This document shows, piece after piece, positions 1-8,866 of a DNA stretch of 28,225 bases (position 1 is its first letter; each line of letters starts with the position of its first letter). The notes under the pieces were generated by a model, which had not been told where the DNA came from, did no database searches, and saw nothing but the letters and a program-made list of their open reading frames with translations. The DNA is from Nemertoderma westbladi (lineage: Eukaryota; Xenacoelomorpha; Nemertodermatida; Nemertodermatidae): NCBI GenBank assembly GCA_032718475.1, contig JAUCBJ010008045.1:1-28225 (forward strand). The letters run 5' to 3'. A program made the position numbers and the translations under genes.

Positions 1-1
1 G

Positions 2-1117
2 AAGTATCCGAGGGTACCACCGAGAAGGGACTGGAGAAGGTTTGTAGAGTCTGTGAATAGGGGCGGATACATGGTCCTAGACGATGAGGGGACTGTGGAG
101 GATGACGAGGGTTCGAGAAGAGGGTCGGCAGGATCGGCTACAACCATACTACTGCATTTGGCTGCGCCAAATGGAGACATATTCCTATTCGATCTAGGAA
201 CCTACGGGAAGAAGAGCGGGCCGAAGTTAAACTGGTTGCCAAGGGCGGAGCAGGACCTAGTGAGGGAGAAGACCACGGTGAAGGTGGGATTGGCGCTCCG
301 CGACGATGCGGAGAGGATTGTCGGACCGGAGACCCCCAACCTCCTAGACGTGCAAGCGGTCTATATGGCCATGACAGGGCCAGACGGGTTGGGATTGGTA
401 GAGAACACAGGACATTGCGGAGCAGTGGCGATGGGTCAGCTCATGGGGCTCGTCTTCCACAAGCCGATGGACTGGGGCAAGTTCCGGGAGGAGTACGGAG
501 CGGAGCTGGCGAACTCGCTGAAATGGGGAGCGAGGCCAGGGAAACAGGAGGTGTATCAATTCCGAAGAGGAGCGATAAATATATATCAGAGGAGATATAT
601 CCTACAGGAGGATTGGATAATGATAGGTTTACTAAACCTATTCATGGCCGTGGTTATCGGAAGAGAGCCAACAGCGTTTCTGCTGTCAGGAGCACCTCTA
701 AACTACAGAAGAGCCTTTAAGGTGGCCTTCGAAGGTCTGGTAAACCACCTGGGGCAGAAGGGCGAGTCGGTGTACTACAACAGCCGGCACCTAGTAGACA
801 GAGAGGTGGATACACCATACAAGAGATGGGAGAAGCTGGAAGCGGATAGAGTCGAGGAGAAGCAACTGGAAGAAGGCGCCAGGCGAGAAAGGAGAGAAGC
901 AGATGAGAGAGAGGCGGACATAAGGGGAGAGGATTACGGCTTCGAAGCCCAGAACTTGGACGAGCTGAGGTGGGGATCAGGGAGCTCGGGCGAGTTTCTG
1001 GGGGAGGAGCTGGGATGGACGGAAGAATCGCCGAAACAGTCGACATCGGGATTGCAAGTGATGCCCATGCCAGCGGGCTCTGAGGGCGATTTCGTAAGCA
1101 AGAGACCGAGAGAATAG
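2..1117 (+). CDS. gag-like retroelement protein with EXD1/WRN-type 3'-5' exonuclease-like domain (5' partial)
   Basis: The frame is open from base 2, so the protein begins left of the window; it ends at TAG 1115-1117. Residue numbers count from the GTG at 53. A DEDD-type exonuclease pattern is visible: motif I D10-x-E12, an alternating hydrophobic strand ending FLFDLG, motif II VGLALRDDAERI (D85), then NLLDVQ (D99), and a late segment KWGARPGKQEVYQF (158-170) that resembles the WSxRPLxxEQxxY stretch before motif III. At the expected Y+4 aspartate (Y168+4) there is R172, so catalysis is probably lost, as in EXD1-type pseudo-nucleases. The C-terminal third is a charged, probably coiled-coil region rich in E and R (about 265-300). 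Downstream sequence continues as zinc knuckles, which suggests one polyprotein of a retroelement. The family assignment is my pattern recognition, not a profile search. A captured host exonuclease gene is the alternative. Confidence 0.6.
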   Translation, partial: KYPRVPPRRDWRRFVESVNRGGYMVLDDEGTVEDDEGSRRGSAGSATTILLHLAAPNGDIFLFDLGTYGKKSGPKLNWLPRAEQDLVREKTTVKVGLALRDDAERIVGPETPNLLDVQAVYMAMTGPDGLGLVENTGHCGAVAMGQLMGLVFHKPMDWGKFREEYGAELANSLKWGARPGKQEVYQFRRGAINIYQRRYILQEDWIMIGLLNLFMAVVIGREPTAFLLSGAPLNYRRAFKVAFEGLVNHLGQKGESVYYNSRHLVDREVDTPYKRWEKLEADRVEEKQLEEGARRERREADEREADIRGEDYGFEAQNLDELRWGSGSSGEFLGEELGWTEESPKQSTSGLQVMPMPAGSEGDFVSKRPRE

Positions 1118-1564
1118 GAAAGGTGGAAAGTTACGGGTGGAAGCCAAGGTGGAAAGGGGCACAGTGGATCTATCGGGATACCGGGTCTGGATCCATCCCC
1201 AGTGAGGGGGGAAGATGACGACGAATTCAGGGAGATGCCGCCCATCGAGAGGATCAGCCACTCAGATACGGACTGGGTGGGTGGGAGAGTGGTGACGGCC
1301 AGCGGGGCAAGGGCCTTCTGGGATAAACCCGGCAAGCAGACCTGGGTGCATGAGGACCCGGCGATGCATTTCGCGGGGAGCATCATCAGGTTGGGCGAGC
1401 AGCCGGGAACGGCACCACGGGTAGTGTTTGGGGAGACGATGCCGAGGCGGGAGGAGGACGTGGATATGGATAGAGACATTAATGTCCAGAAGTTTGCCTA
1501 CCAACGGCTCCACAGACCTAGAAGACCGCTCGGGGCAAAAGACGACTTGGGGCGGATGCGTTGA
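1118..1564 (+). pseudogene. linker segment of the same retroelement protein, after an in-frame TAG
   Basis: This stretch is in the same frame as the upstream exonuclease-like segment and is separated from it only by the TAG at 1115-1117. It stays open to TGA 1562-1564 and encodes an acidic and basic linker of about 148 residues with no domain I recognise. Codon flavour and the G-rich plus strand match both neighbours, so it is likely the middle of one original reading frame. Either the TAG is a mutation in a decayed copy, or it is read through or separates two products. The bases after TAG (GAAAGG) do not resemble the readthrough context known from gammaretroviruses, so decay is the simpler view. 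Confidence 0.45.
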
Positions 1565-1887
1565 TACACGGCTGTGATTACTGCGGGAGGCTAACTCACC
1601 AGGAAAAGAGCTGTTTGTATCGATTTCAGAAGGGGACGAGTTGCCTCTACTGCCATGAGTCGACCCATAGAATGGGAGCATGTCCGAGGCTGCACAACCG
1701 CTGCTCAAAGTGTAACTTCCGAAGACACTATGGGCGCCAGTGCGACTGGATGGACAATGAGGAGAAGTTTAAGATCTTTGAGGAGTGGGCCGACGTCGGC
1801 ATTATGACGCGACAAAGAATGAAGGCCCAGGAGTTCCAGTGGGGTTTCTTCAACATCAATCCGGAAGCCCATCTGGAGATTTATTAA
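1522..1887 (+). pseudogene. triple CCHC zinc-knuckle (nucleocapsid-like) segment, in the -1 frame
   Basis: The frame opens after a TAG at 1519-1521 and ends at TAA 1885-1887. It contains three exact CX2CX4HX4C zinc knuckles in a row: CDYCGRLTHQEKSC, CLYCHESTHRMGAC and CSKCNFRRHYGRQC (about 1573-1740). This is the signature of Gag nucleocapsid or retroelement RNA-binding proteins. It overlaps the upstream open frame by about 40 bases (1522-1564) and is shifted by -1, so a frame change must lie in that overlap. The overlap includes GGGGCAAAAG, which is not a canonical XXXYYYZ slippery heptamer. Three knuckles are more than the one or two usual for Ty3/gypsy Gag. A cellular CCHC protein is possible, but the retroelement context argues against it. 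Confidence 0.65.
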
Positions 1888-2170
1888 GAGGAGACTGCCA
1901 TTCACATACCAGGAGGTAGCGACAGCGGCATCGTATGGAGGATTCATCAACACGCAGAGGTACTTGGACAGGTGGATGCCAGAAAACAGAGGCGAGTTCA
2001 GAGATTTTCTGTCGGAGCATGTGCCGCAAACGATGAAAATGATCTTGTGGGACGCTACCAGGGGGAAGCAGGAGGGGCATTCGGAAGGCCCACCTGCAAA
2101 GCGTTACCGGGAGTTGATAACACCAGCGCCATCGAACCAGAATCGACCATGGGAATTAGCAAGGTGGTAA
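1862..2170 (+). pseudogene. C-terminal segment of the retroelement protein after a further frame change
   Basis: After the zinc knuckles the protein-like signal moves back to the original frame, open from 1823 to TAA 2168-2170 and overlapping the knuckle frame by about 65 bases. It encodes about 100 residues with sensible composition (aromatic and basic, ending ELARW) and no recognised domain. Beyond 2170, both this frame (about 2189-2350) and the neighbouring frame (to 2253) hold short G- and A-rich open pieces that could be further relics. Two shifts and one stop in 2.2 kb suggest a decayed copy rather than an expressed gene. Confidence 0.4.
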
Positions 2171-2463
2171 CGGCGAGAATGAGGAGTCTCAGAGAGGACA
2201 AGCCGGAGGGAAGGAAGCGGCCCAGACAAGACGATGCAGGGGGAAAGAACTAAGATGGTTCCCGAATACGGGGGGAACGAACTAGAACTCAGAGAGGGAG
2301 ATGTGGGCGTGCCTGGAAGGCACCACAAGTGGAATAATACGAACTCCTAAGTGCAAATACTTAAGTGCAATTAGTATGTACATATGTAAATAATCAATAT
2401 AATTACAATGAATATAATCAAAGTAAGTACTATAGTCATATATAACCTTTTCCAACTAGCTAC

Positions 2464-2941
2464 TGGGATTGGGGACCAATTGACTATGACAGGAGGACGA
2501 GACACTAGACGAATCACGCTTCTTGAGTGCGACGACACAAAAGGGGAGGGTGAGGCTCGTCAGGGGTGAGTGGAGTAAAACAAGTGTGGGTTGAGTATAG
2601 GAGAACTGGAGAAGTATGGCGAGGAGGTGTTGGCATGCGTAGAAGTGAGAGGAGTGCAATTCAAGTGTGGGGAGCGAGCAGTAAGAGAAAGAGTAGGGGA
2701 CAACAGGGTCCGGGAGAGGGAGAGTAAGGGATGGAGGGGTCAGAGAGGGAGATTAGAGTGAGGTTGTATAAAATTGTGTGGAGAGAAAGCACAATTGTCT
2801 CGAACAGAGACGTCGGATACCTTGGTGCAACATAGCTCGCGATTGCACCAAGGAGGGGTAGTAATAACATACCCAGGGGGGGGGCGGGCGGTCTGGAAAG
2901 CCGACCCCGAGAAAATAACTCCACCCCACACCCGATATTAG
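2464..2941 (+). pseudogene. possible decayed coding relic upstream of the LTR
   Basis: One forward frame starting at 2464 shows long protein-like stretches interrupted by only a few stops (TGA and TAA near 2570-2580, TGA near 2758, TAG near 2940). One of these stretches runs about 60 codons. It lies between the zinc-knuckle protein and the polypurine tract, where an accessory or env-like frame could sit, but I recognise no domain. The G-rich strand bias alone lowers stop density in some frames, so this may be non-coding. A 120-bp AT-rich gap (about 2340-2460) separates it from the gag-like segments. Confidence 0.2.
2820..2853 (+). repeat. perfect 11-bp hairpin, 12-nt loop, upstream of the LTR
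   Basis: CCTTGGTGCAA (2820-2830) is matched exactly by TTGCACCAAGG (2843-2853), with a 12-nt GC-rich loop. It lies within the retroelement body about 165 bp before the predicted polypurine tract. It may be an RNA structure of the element transcript; its function is unknown. Confidence 0.7.
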
Positions 2942-2978
2942 ATTGGGTCCCAGCGGAATTGAAGCGCACTTAAGGTTG

Positions 2979-3007
2979 ATGCTATCTTCTCACCGGGAAG
3001 ATAGCAT
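2979..3007 (+). repeat. perfect 11-bp hairpin, 7-nt loop, abutting the polypurine tract
   Basis: ATGCTATCTTC (2979-2989) and GAAGATAGCAT (2997-3007) are exact reverse complements around the loop TCACCGG. The stem ends one base before the purine run GGGGGGGAG (3008-3016). The placement could matter for plus-strand priming or packaging of the retroelement RNA; that is inference. Confidence 0.75.
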
Positions 3008-3016
3008 GGGGGGGAG
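3008..3016 (+). promoter_or_regulatory. polypurine tract (plus-strand primer) of an LTR retroelement
   Basis: GGGGGGGAG is followed directly by TGTAAGCGG. A G-rich purine run touching a TG dinucleotide is the standard junction between the body and 3' LTR of Ty3/gypsy-type elements. Confirmation needs the matching 5' LTR, which is outside the window. Confidence 0.5.
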
Positions 3017-3082
3017 TGTAAGCGGATTCAATTCCACTTCATCACCCACCAGAAAATGGGACCAGTGGCATTTTAGTAATAT

Positions 3083-3128
3083 GTTGGGGATACGAGATTA
3101 CCAATATTAATCTCGTATCACAACCAAC
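3083..3128 (+). repeat. 12-bp perfect hairpin with extended stem, 7-nt loop, in the LTR
   Basis: GATACGAGATTA (3089-3100) pairs exactly with TAATCTCGTATC (3108-3119) around the loop CCAATAT. A further 5-bp pair, GTTGG (3083-3087) with CCAAC (3124-3128), extends it after a small internal loop. Its position in the presumed U3 or R region suggests a structured transcript or a protein-binding palindrome. Confidence 0.75.
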
Positions 3129-3442
3129 TTTGGGGGGGGGGGCGACACAAGCCCTAAAGCCACAGAGAAAGGTGAGAGGTCAAACCACCTCGGAGGGAAT
3201 ACAGCTAGTAGAGGCTAGCAGCGGGGGGAAACACTCACAGGGAGTGCCAAAGTGACAATTAGTATATTAGCCAATAGTGGGGAGGGAAGCACGTGATTAG
3301 CAACAGGAAAGCATCCATTGGGTACAGAGGGCCAAAGTACAGTAAGAGGTGAAATCAATATCAATGTGTGTTAACCATATATTATCCTACATTACTGATT
3401 TACCGGTCAGTTGAATTATTCAGTCAGTGCAGACCGGTCATA

Positions 3443-3467
3443 GTTAATGACCGTCACCGTCATTAAC
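3443..3467 (+). repeat. perfect 9-bp hairpin, 7-nt loop, in the LTR
   Basis: GTTAATGAC (3443-3451) and GTCATTAAC (3459-3467) are exact reverse complements around CGTCACC. This is the third hairpin with a 7-nt loop inside or next to the presumed LTR. Confidence 0.7.
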
Positions 3468-3668
3468 AGCAATTAATCTGTATTTTCTGCTATATCCATG
3501 CTATCACTACCGACGTGCTATTATCGTCTATGTTAATCAATATTGAGAAACAACACAAACTCTTATTGTTTTCCCCAACGGCGATCGGCCAAAGCAAGTA
3601 GCACGACTGCCCAGCAGAACGGTGACGCGTACATTTCTAACCCGGTCGGGATCTCCGATCCCGTCACA

Positions 3669-6147
3669 TCAAGAATATAATAAATAAATATATTTTTTAA
3701 ATCTAATAATCTATATTGCATTACTTATCTAGAAGTAATAGTGCCACAGTAATAGCCCCTGTATGGCGGAAGTCATATTATGTAATAATTAATAATAATA
3801 ATACATTAATTGTTGTGGGATGGAGTGACTGTGTTTTACTTACTGTATAATATAATAATAATGATATATAACAATATGTTCGGTTGATATTTTTCTCTAT
3901 AGTGACCGTTATCATATTATTATACATATAATAATTGATCAAATGTATCGATTCCTAGATTAAATTGTTTCCTTCAATTATTGATACTTTTTTTTATCTC
4001 AGTATGTTATCATAAAATTTAAAATGCTATCTAAAGGTATATCTTAGACACAATACAAATGTTTTAATTTACGATGAATACCTGATGTATATAATATTCA
4101 TTCAACATTAATGGTTTGTTGGACTTTGAAACTGTATAGTATATTTATAAGTTTTATGTTAGTTGCTTTGAATTCAAAACGTTATTTATTATGAAATATT
4201 GTGTAAAACGTAAGTAATTGAACCAAATTCTCTAATTATAATTTTGTTAGGTGAGGCAATACAGTTTAAAGTTTGATTATATTATGTTTGTCATTATATA
4301 AACCAAAAATTTTGCTTATTCTTAATAGAGCGAGAATCTCATTATTTTATTCGAATTTTAAGCTTAATAATCAATATATAAACGGTATATATAAACAATG
4401 TTTTTTGGTTTGCAACATATAAAGTTATATTTATTTCGCTGCGCTGCGCTGTAAAGTACTTTATGGCGGTTGTTTCGTTGCAAAATTGTAATGGAAATCA
4501 TTGGTGATGAAAATGAAAAAAACTATTTTAAATTTTTGTTGTTAAATAAAATATACATTAAATTTCTATGGGGAATGATTGATCTGAATTTATAATAGAA
4601 ATTGATAGATAATTAAATAAAGAAAAGGCTCTGACGCTGACCTAATTAATGCAAAATTCATAAAGGTTAAAAAACATCGGATCGGTCTAGATTGCATCTG
4701 TTGTACCTGTAGTGGTACGAATGAGTGTAACCATGGATTTAGGAATATTATCTTTTGTTTGTAAGGCAACAAAGGAATCATTGGGTTATAATGATTTATA
4801 TACCTCTTTGATGTGAAATATTATCATATAGTTATGAATGATGAGTTATATAACAACAAATAGTCGAGGTTTACTAACGGTGTTAAGTAATGTTAAAATT
4901 TTGTAATTTTAACTATAATAAAATAAATAATATCTTAATCCTTAGTAACTTTTTAACTTTATCTCAAATCTCGTATTTTATCTTACCGCTGCTGGTTTAT
5001 TATAAAAGGCAGTGATTCGTAGTGGTTAAATTGAAAATTTATGTGGTATTTTTTGGCTACATTTAACAACTCAATTCAAATAATGTATCTCATCCAATGA
5101 AAATTGCGACCCTCTGAAAAAACATTATTTTTATGTGGTACCAATAATAATTGTCCAGGTCCCAATTGCCCTAATTCCGGATGGTTATTCTTGGGAGTCA
5201 GTGTGGCGCTCCCCCTTCTTTAAAGGCAACTGCCAAGAGAGATGATACTTTGGGTTGCCTCCTTCCGTTTTTCACCTTTACCGATAACTTTATGTTTTAT
5301 AGGCGTGATAGTTAAATTGCAAATGAGTGAAGAATAGGGCAAGTTCATTGGCGTAACTAAAATCAGCGTTTGCCATTATTCGGTTGCCAAAGAACCCGGA
5401 AACTTAGTTAATTAATATAATGAATGTGTATAGTGTCTCTATGTATCCGTAATTAATAAACTCTACGTGTTGTTTAATGAAGGGACAAATAAATTAATGC
5501 TATAATGAATAGAGATGTTCACATTACATTGGAAATGTTTGACAGTTAAATATAAAGGTATCCCATCCCATTGTAAATTCTTCCATTGTATTGTAAATAA
5601 TCTGATTACAGATTGTAAGATTAGTTGGTTCTCATGCCTAATTTCTTATGAATAACTTACAAAAGTCTCCAGGTCCTTTGGGACACGACCCTTATTTTTA
5701 TTGGCATACAAAATATTTGTAATGTCATTGTTTCATTGTATAAAATGTTAAATTAACCCCTAATTCCCCCTTGTGTGTTTCAAGTATACAATTAGCCATC
5801 ACCCAAGGCATTATCCAATGCTATCGTTGCTATATTTGCCATTGTGAAGTGCACTTTATCCTATTAACACAAACAAAACGCGTACTGTGCCAACTCAAAA
5901 ATATTTTGCAACTGTTTATAATAATATGTTGCCGTAAATATATTTCTTACATACCTCCGGTGTATTTACTTTCACTTGTCACAATGTTATTGATCAGGAT
6001 ATTAGTCTTGTATGATGTGGTGTATATCACGATTTGTAAGAAAACTTTCACTTTAAACATCATATGATTATCAATAGATGGAGTTGTCGTTACGTTCCGA
6101 GAATAGGTATAGTTGCTGCTTAATATCTAACGAAGACGAATTGTAGT
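3669..6147. other. AT-rich intergenic DNA, no gene recognised
   Basis: This is a strongly AT-rich stretch. It starts with an ATAATAAATAAATA run next to the putative LTR end and continues without any frame that looks coding on either strand. The longest open stretch (5771-6067) is cysteine-, isoleucine- and leucine-rich by AT composition and shows no family motif. A less AT-rich patch at about 5150-5280 has no recognisable feature. I see no tRNA, rRNA or transposon ends here. Confidence 0.6.
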
Positions 6148-8187
6148 ATGTTTTGGATAGTTGCATGTTATTTGGTACTATTTCCATTACTCGCATGTGG
6201 TCAGGAAATAAATAATTTAGAAAAATTTCTTGCAGACTACAACGCAGAGGCGGAGTTTCTATCGGCTGATTATTATAAAAAATTATTTACTTTTGAGACG
6301 AATATGGCGGATGAGAACGCGGACGCCTACGCAACTGCTGGCGAACTTTACGACAACTTCACAATGTCCAAATCCACAGAAGCTCAGCAATTCGTTGATT
6401 TTAATAAATACAATGATACTGAGAAGAGAATGTTGAAGAGAATACTCGATATTGGTGTCGCAGTTTTGCCTAGCAAGCAACGGGCTGATTTAGCTATGGC
6501 AACGAAAAATACAAGTACAGCATATAGTGAGGGTAAAGTTAATTTTAAAGGAAAAGACAGAAAATTGGAAGAACTTGAGTTATATATGGGGCGGTTACGA
6601 AACTATTCCGAACTTAAGTATATTTGGGAGAAATGGCGGGATGGTATCGGACCTAAAGTGTTGCATGACTACGAGAAAATAGTTGAATTGAATAATGAAG
6701 CTGCTCATTTAGTGTCAGAATATGTACACGTTGATTATAATTCGTGGACTGATTATCTAAAAAGCTTTTACGACGAACCTGACCTTGAGAATATCGTTCT
6801 AGAACTTTGGGAAGAGCTTGAACCTATGTACAAACAACTGCACGCTTACGCGAGGAGGAAACTTTATGAATTCTACGGTCCGGACTATATCGATCTGCAA
6901 GCTCCGATTCCGGCTCACATTATGGGTAACATGTGGGGCGCTACCTGGTTCAACCTTCACGATCTGATGAAACCCTTTCCTGAAACCAACGACCACGTAG
7001 AAGAAGTCGCAATGACTCTGCTCAATAATCTGGACAGCATCGAGGACATTGTCTCGAGAAGTGAATCAATATTCCCGGATCTCGGAATGACTCCCATCAA
7101 TCTCTCTAATAAGTCGATTTTCGAACGGAACCCAAACGTGACGAATATGGTTTGCCACGCCACCGCATGGCCCATCGATGTTGGGGATCATAGGATAGTT
7201 ATGTGCATGGTTGAGAACAGTTTAGAAGATTTATTCACATTGTACCACGAACTGGGCCACATCGCCTACTTTGGGTTAATCGATAGTCAACCATTCGTTT
7301 TTCGGAATTCCCCCAATCCTGCTTTTCACGAGGCAGTTGGCGACACAATATTTCTCGTGGCCGTGAGCCCTCAGTACCTTAAATACGTTGGTCTTCTCGA
7401 TACTAATTACGTTGTCGATAGCAAAAAGAAACTTAATTCGATGATGCGTATGATGTTGGCTGACGTGGCTTTCATGCCGTATGGGATGTCACTGGAGCTC
7501 TGGAGGTGGCGAGTGTACGGCGGGGAGATTAAACGGGGTGAATATAATTCTAAATACTGGGAATTAATTAGGGAGTATCAAGGGGTTGTACCGCCAATCT
7601 GTCGGAAACCTACTGACTTTGATCCCGCCGCTAAGTTCCACGTTGCCTCGGAAACACCTTACATCAGATACTTCCTCGCTAAGATACTTCAATATCAATT
7701 TTACAATCAAATGTGCAAAGATGCCGACGAAGCCAACGTAGCTGACTGCAGTATCTACGGAAATCCGGAAGCGGGACGACGCTTCGAGGAACTGCTTAAG
7801 AAAGGGGCCAGCGAACCATGGCGAGACTTGTTAGAGAAATATACTGGAGATAGACGGTTTAATGCGAAACCAATGCTCGAGTACTATAAGCCGCTCACTG
7901 ATTGGTTGATTAAAACAAACTCAAATGAGACAATCGGCTGGCCTAATACTATATGGAGACCAAAAGACTACGGTTGTGATGACGAGTATGAGGAAAGCTC
8001 TCTTCCCCGTTATCACATTGTAGCTGTATATCTTGGAATAGCTTGTATCGTCGGTGTATTCTTCTTACTTTTATTGATGTACACGGGTAACGTTTGTTAC
8101 AACGAGCGACGGGTAACGCGAAGACGAACAGAGACCGTCTTGGAACTTTGTAATCACGAAGGAGTTGGTGCAGATACTCCGGTGTGA
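6148..8187 (+). CDS. ACE: angiotensin-converting-enzyme-like M2 peptidyl-dipeptidase, membrane-anchored, single exon
   Basis: The 679-aa protein is uninterrupted. ATG 6148 is the first ATG after an in-frame TAA at 6121 and has A at -3. A signal peptide (about 1-19, ending LLACG) is followed by one M2 domain. Zinc ligands H367 and H371 in HELGH and E395 in EAVGD keep the ACE spacing (28 residues), with E368 as catalytic base. Substrate-binding equivalents are present: H337 (VCHATAW), K496-F-H498 and Y505/Y508 in PYIRY. The chloride-site segment SKYWELIRE and R507 are also kept. Cysteine pairs C336 with the C of VMCM, and MCK with DCS, match ACE disulfides two and three; the first pair is missing. 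A membrane segment (about 622-646) and a short basic tail make it a type I ectoenzyme that removes C-terminal dipeptides from peptides. Oddities are HELGH in place of the usual HEMGH and the lack of introns, which suggests a retrogene. Identity as an M2 peptidase is secure; the ACE versus ACE2 subtype is not. Confidence 0.93.
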   Translation: MFWIVACYLVLFPLLACGQEINNLEKFLADYNAEAEFLSADYYKKLFTFETNMADENADAYATAGELYDNFTMSKSTEAQQFVDFNKYNDTEKRMLKRILDIGVAVLPSKQRADLAMATKNTSTAYSEGKVNFKGKDRKLEELELYMGRLRNYSELKYIWEKWRDGIGPKVLHDYEKIVELNNEAAHLVSEYVHVDYNSWTDYLKSFYDEPDLENIVLELWEELEPMYKQLHAYARRKLYEFYGPDYIDLQAPIPAHIMGNMWGATWFNLHDLMKPFPETNDHVEEVAMTLLNNLDSIEDIVSRSESIFPDLGMTPINLSNKSIFERNPNVTNMVCHATAWPIDVGDHRIVMCMVENSLEDLFTLYHELGHIAYFGLIDSQPFVFRNSPNPAFHEAVGDTIFLVAVSPQYLKYVGLLDTNYVVDSKKKLNSMMRMMLADVAFMPYGMSLELWRWRVYGGEIKRGEYNSKYWELIREYQGVVPPICRKPTDFDPAAKFHVASETPYIRYFLAKILQYQFYNQMCKDADEANVADCSIYGNPEAGRRFEELLKKGASEPWRDLLEKYTGDRRFNAKPMLEYYKPLTDWLIKTNSNETIGWPNTIWRPKDYGCDDEYEESSLPRYHIVAVYLGIACIVGVFFLLLLMYTGNVCYNERRVTRRRTETVLELCNHEGVGADTPV

Positions 8188-8754
8188 TTGGTGGAAATGT
8201 TTACAGTCTATAGTCTAATTTATTTGATTCGAATTACCAATTAGAAGGCAAGAATAGGACAACGAAATTTCAACATTTCTTTTTCTAAACAAACAATTTC
8301 GTATATTATTTACAGCATATGAAAAAAAAATACCAAATTACATTTACATTTTGCATAATTATTATGGTATTTATTTTGCACACCAATCTAAATAATCATA
8401 ATATAAACTAAACCGTGCTTTTTGAGGTGAATATATTCTTAATTTCTGATTTCTGATTTGATTTTTTTCATAAATCGCTATGCATTAGTAATACAAATGC
8501 AAGTTAAACGGAGGAAACCAATTATCTGTGTCTAGAATATAGAGTAAGAGAGGGTGACTAAATTTTAAGAGTTAATTTACGCATAGCTAACCCTCAGGCA
8601 TTTTATTAATGATTAATTATATAATAATTTATAATAAAAGACTACACTCTTATAGCCATTCTCACTCTTATAGCGGATATTAATAAATTGTTGGTTGTTG
8701 GTTGTTGATATATTAGTAGCTAAACTGTTGTTTGAGTTAGATTGTATATAAAAA
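8188..8754. other. ACE 3' flank, AT-rich, with candidate poly(A) signals
   Basis: This AT-rich stretch holds no coding frame. Candidate AATAAA signals lie at 8633-8638 and 8682-8687, about 450-500 bases after the ACE stop. A short TTGTTGG triple repeat lies at about 8690-8708. The 5' end of the following retroelement must fall near its right end, but I find no clear target duplication. Confidence 0.4.
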
Positions 8755-8866
8755 CAGAACCATGTCCATTTATTGTCGATGGTAGGCGGTGATGGTGCGC
8801 CTGCACGTCCAAATGAATGCGACTAGCTAAACAAACTAAAGGCCTCCTTCCTTCAAACGATCAATC

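Larger units (their letters stand above)
3017..3668 (+). mobile_element. putative 3' LTR (652 bp) of a gypsy-like retroelement
   Basis: The segment begins TGTAAGCGG just after a polypurine tract and ends CCCGTCACA, giving TGT...ACA ends. Base composition drops sharply to AT-rich DNA right after 3668. Inside are two perfect hairpins (3089-3119 and 3443-3467), an inverted pair ACCGGTC/GACCGGT (3402-3408 and 3432-3438), a possible TATA-like CATATATTA (3376-3384) and a GTGACG...CGTCAC pair near the end that encloses GGGATC/GATCCC. No AATAAA was seen inside. The 5' LTR is not available for comparison, so both ends are predictions. A non-LTR 3' UTR ending in the ATAATAAATAAATA run just after 3668 is the alternative. 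Confidence 0.5.

Noticed and set aside
5771-6067. 98-codon open frame rich in hydrophobic residues, considered as an earlier GPCR exon
   Set aside because: It has no CWxP, DRY or other receptor motif, starts near random AT-rich DNA, and its composition follows from the base content.
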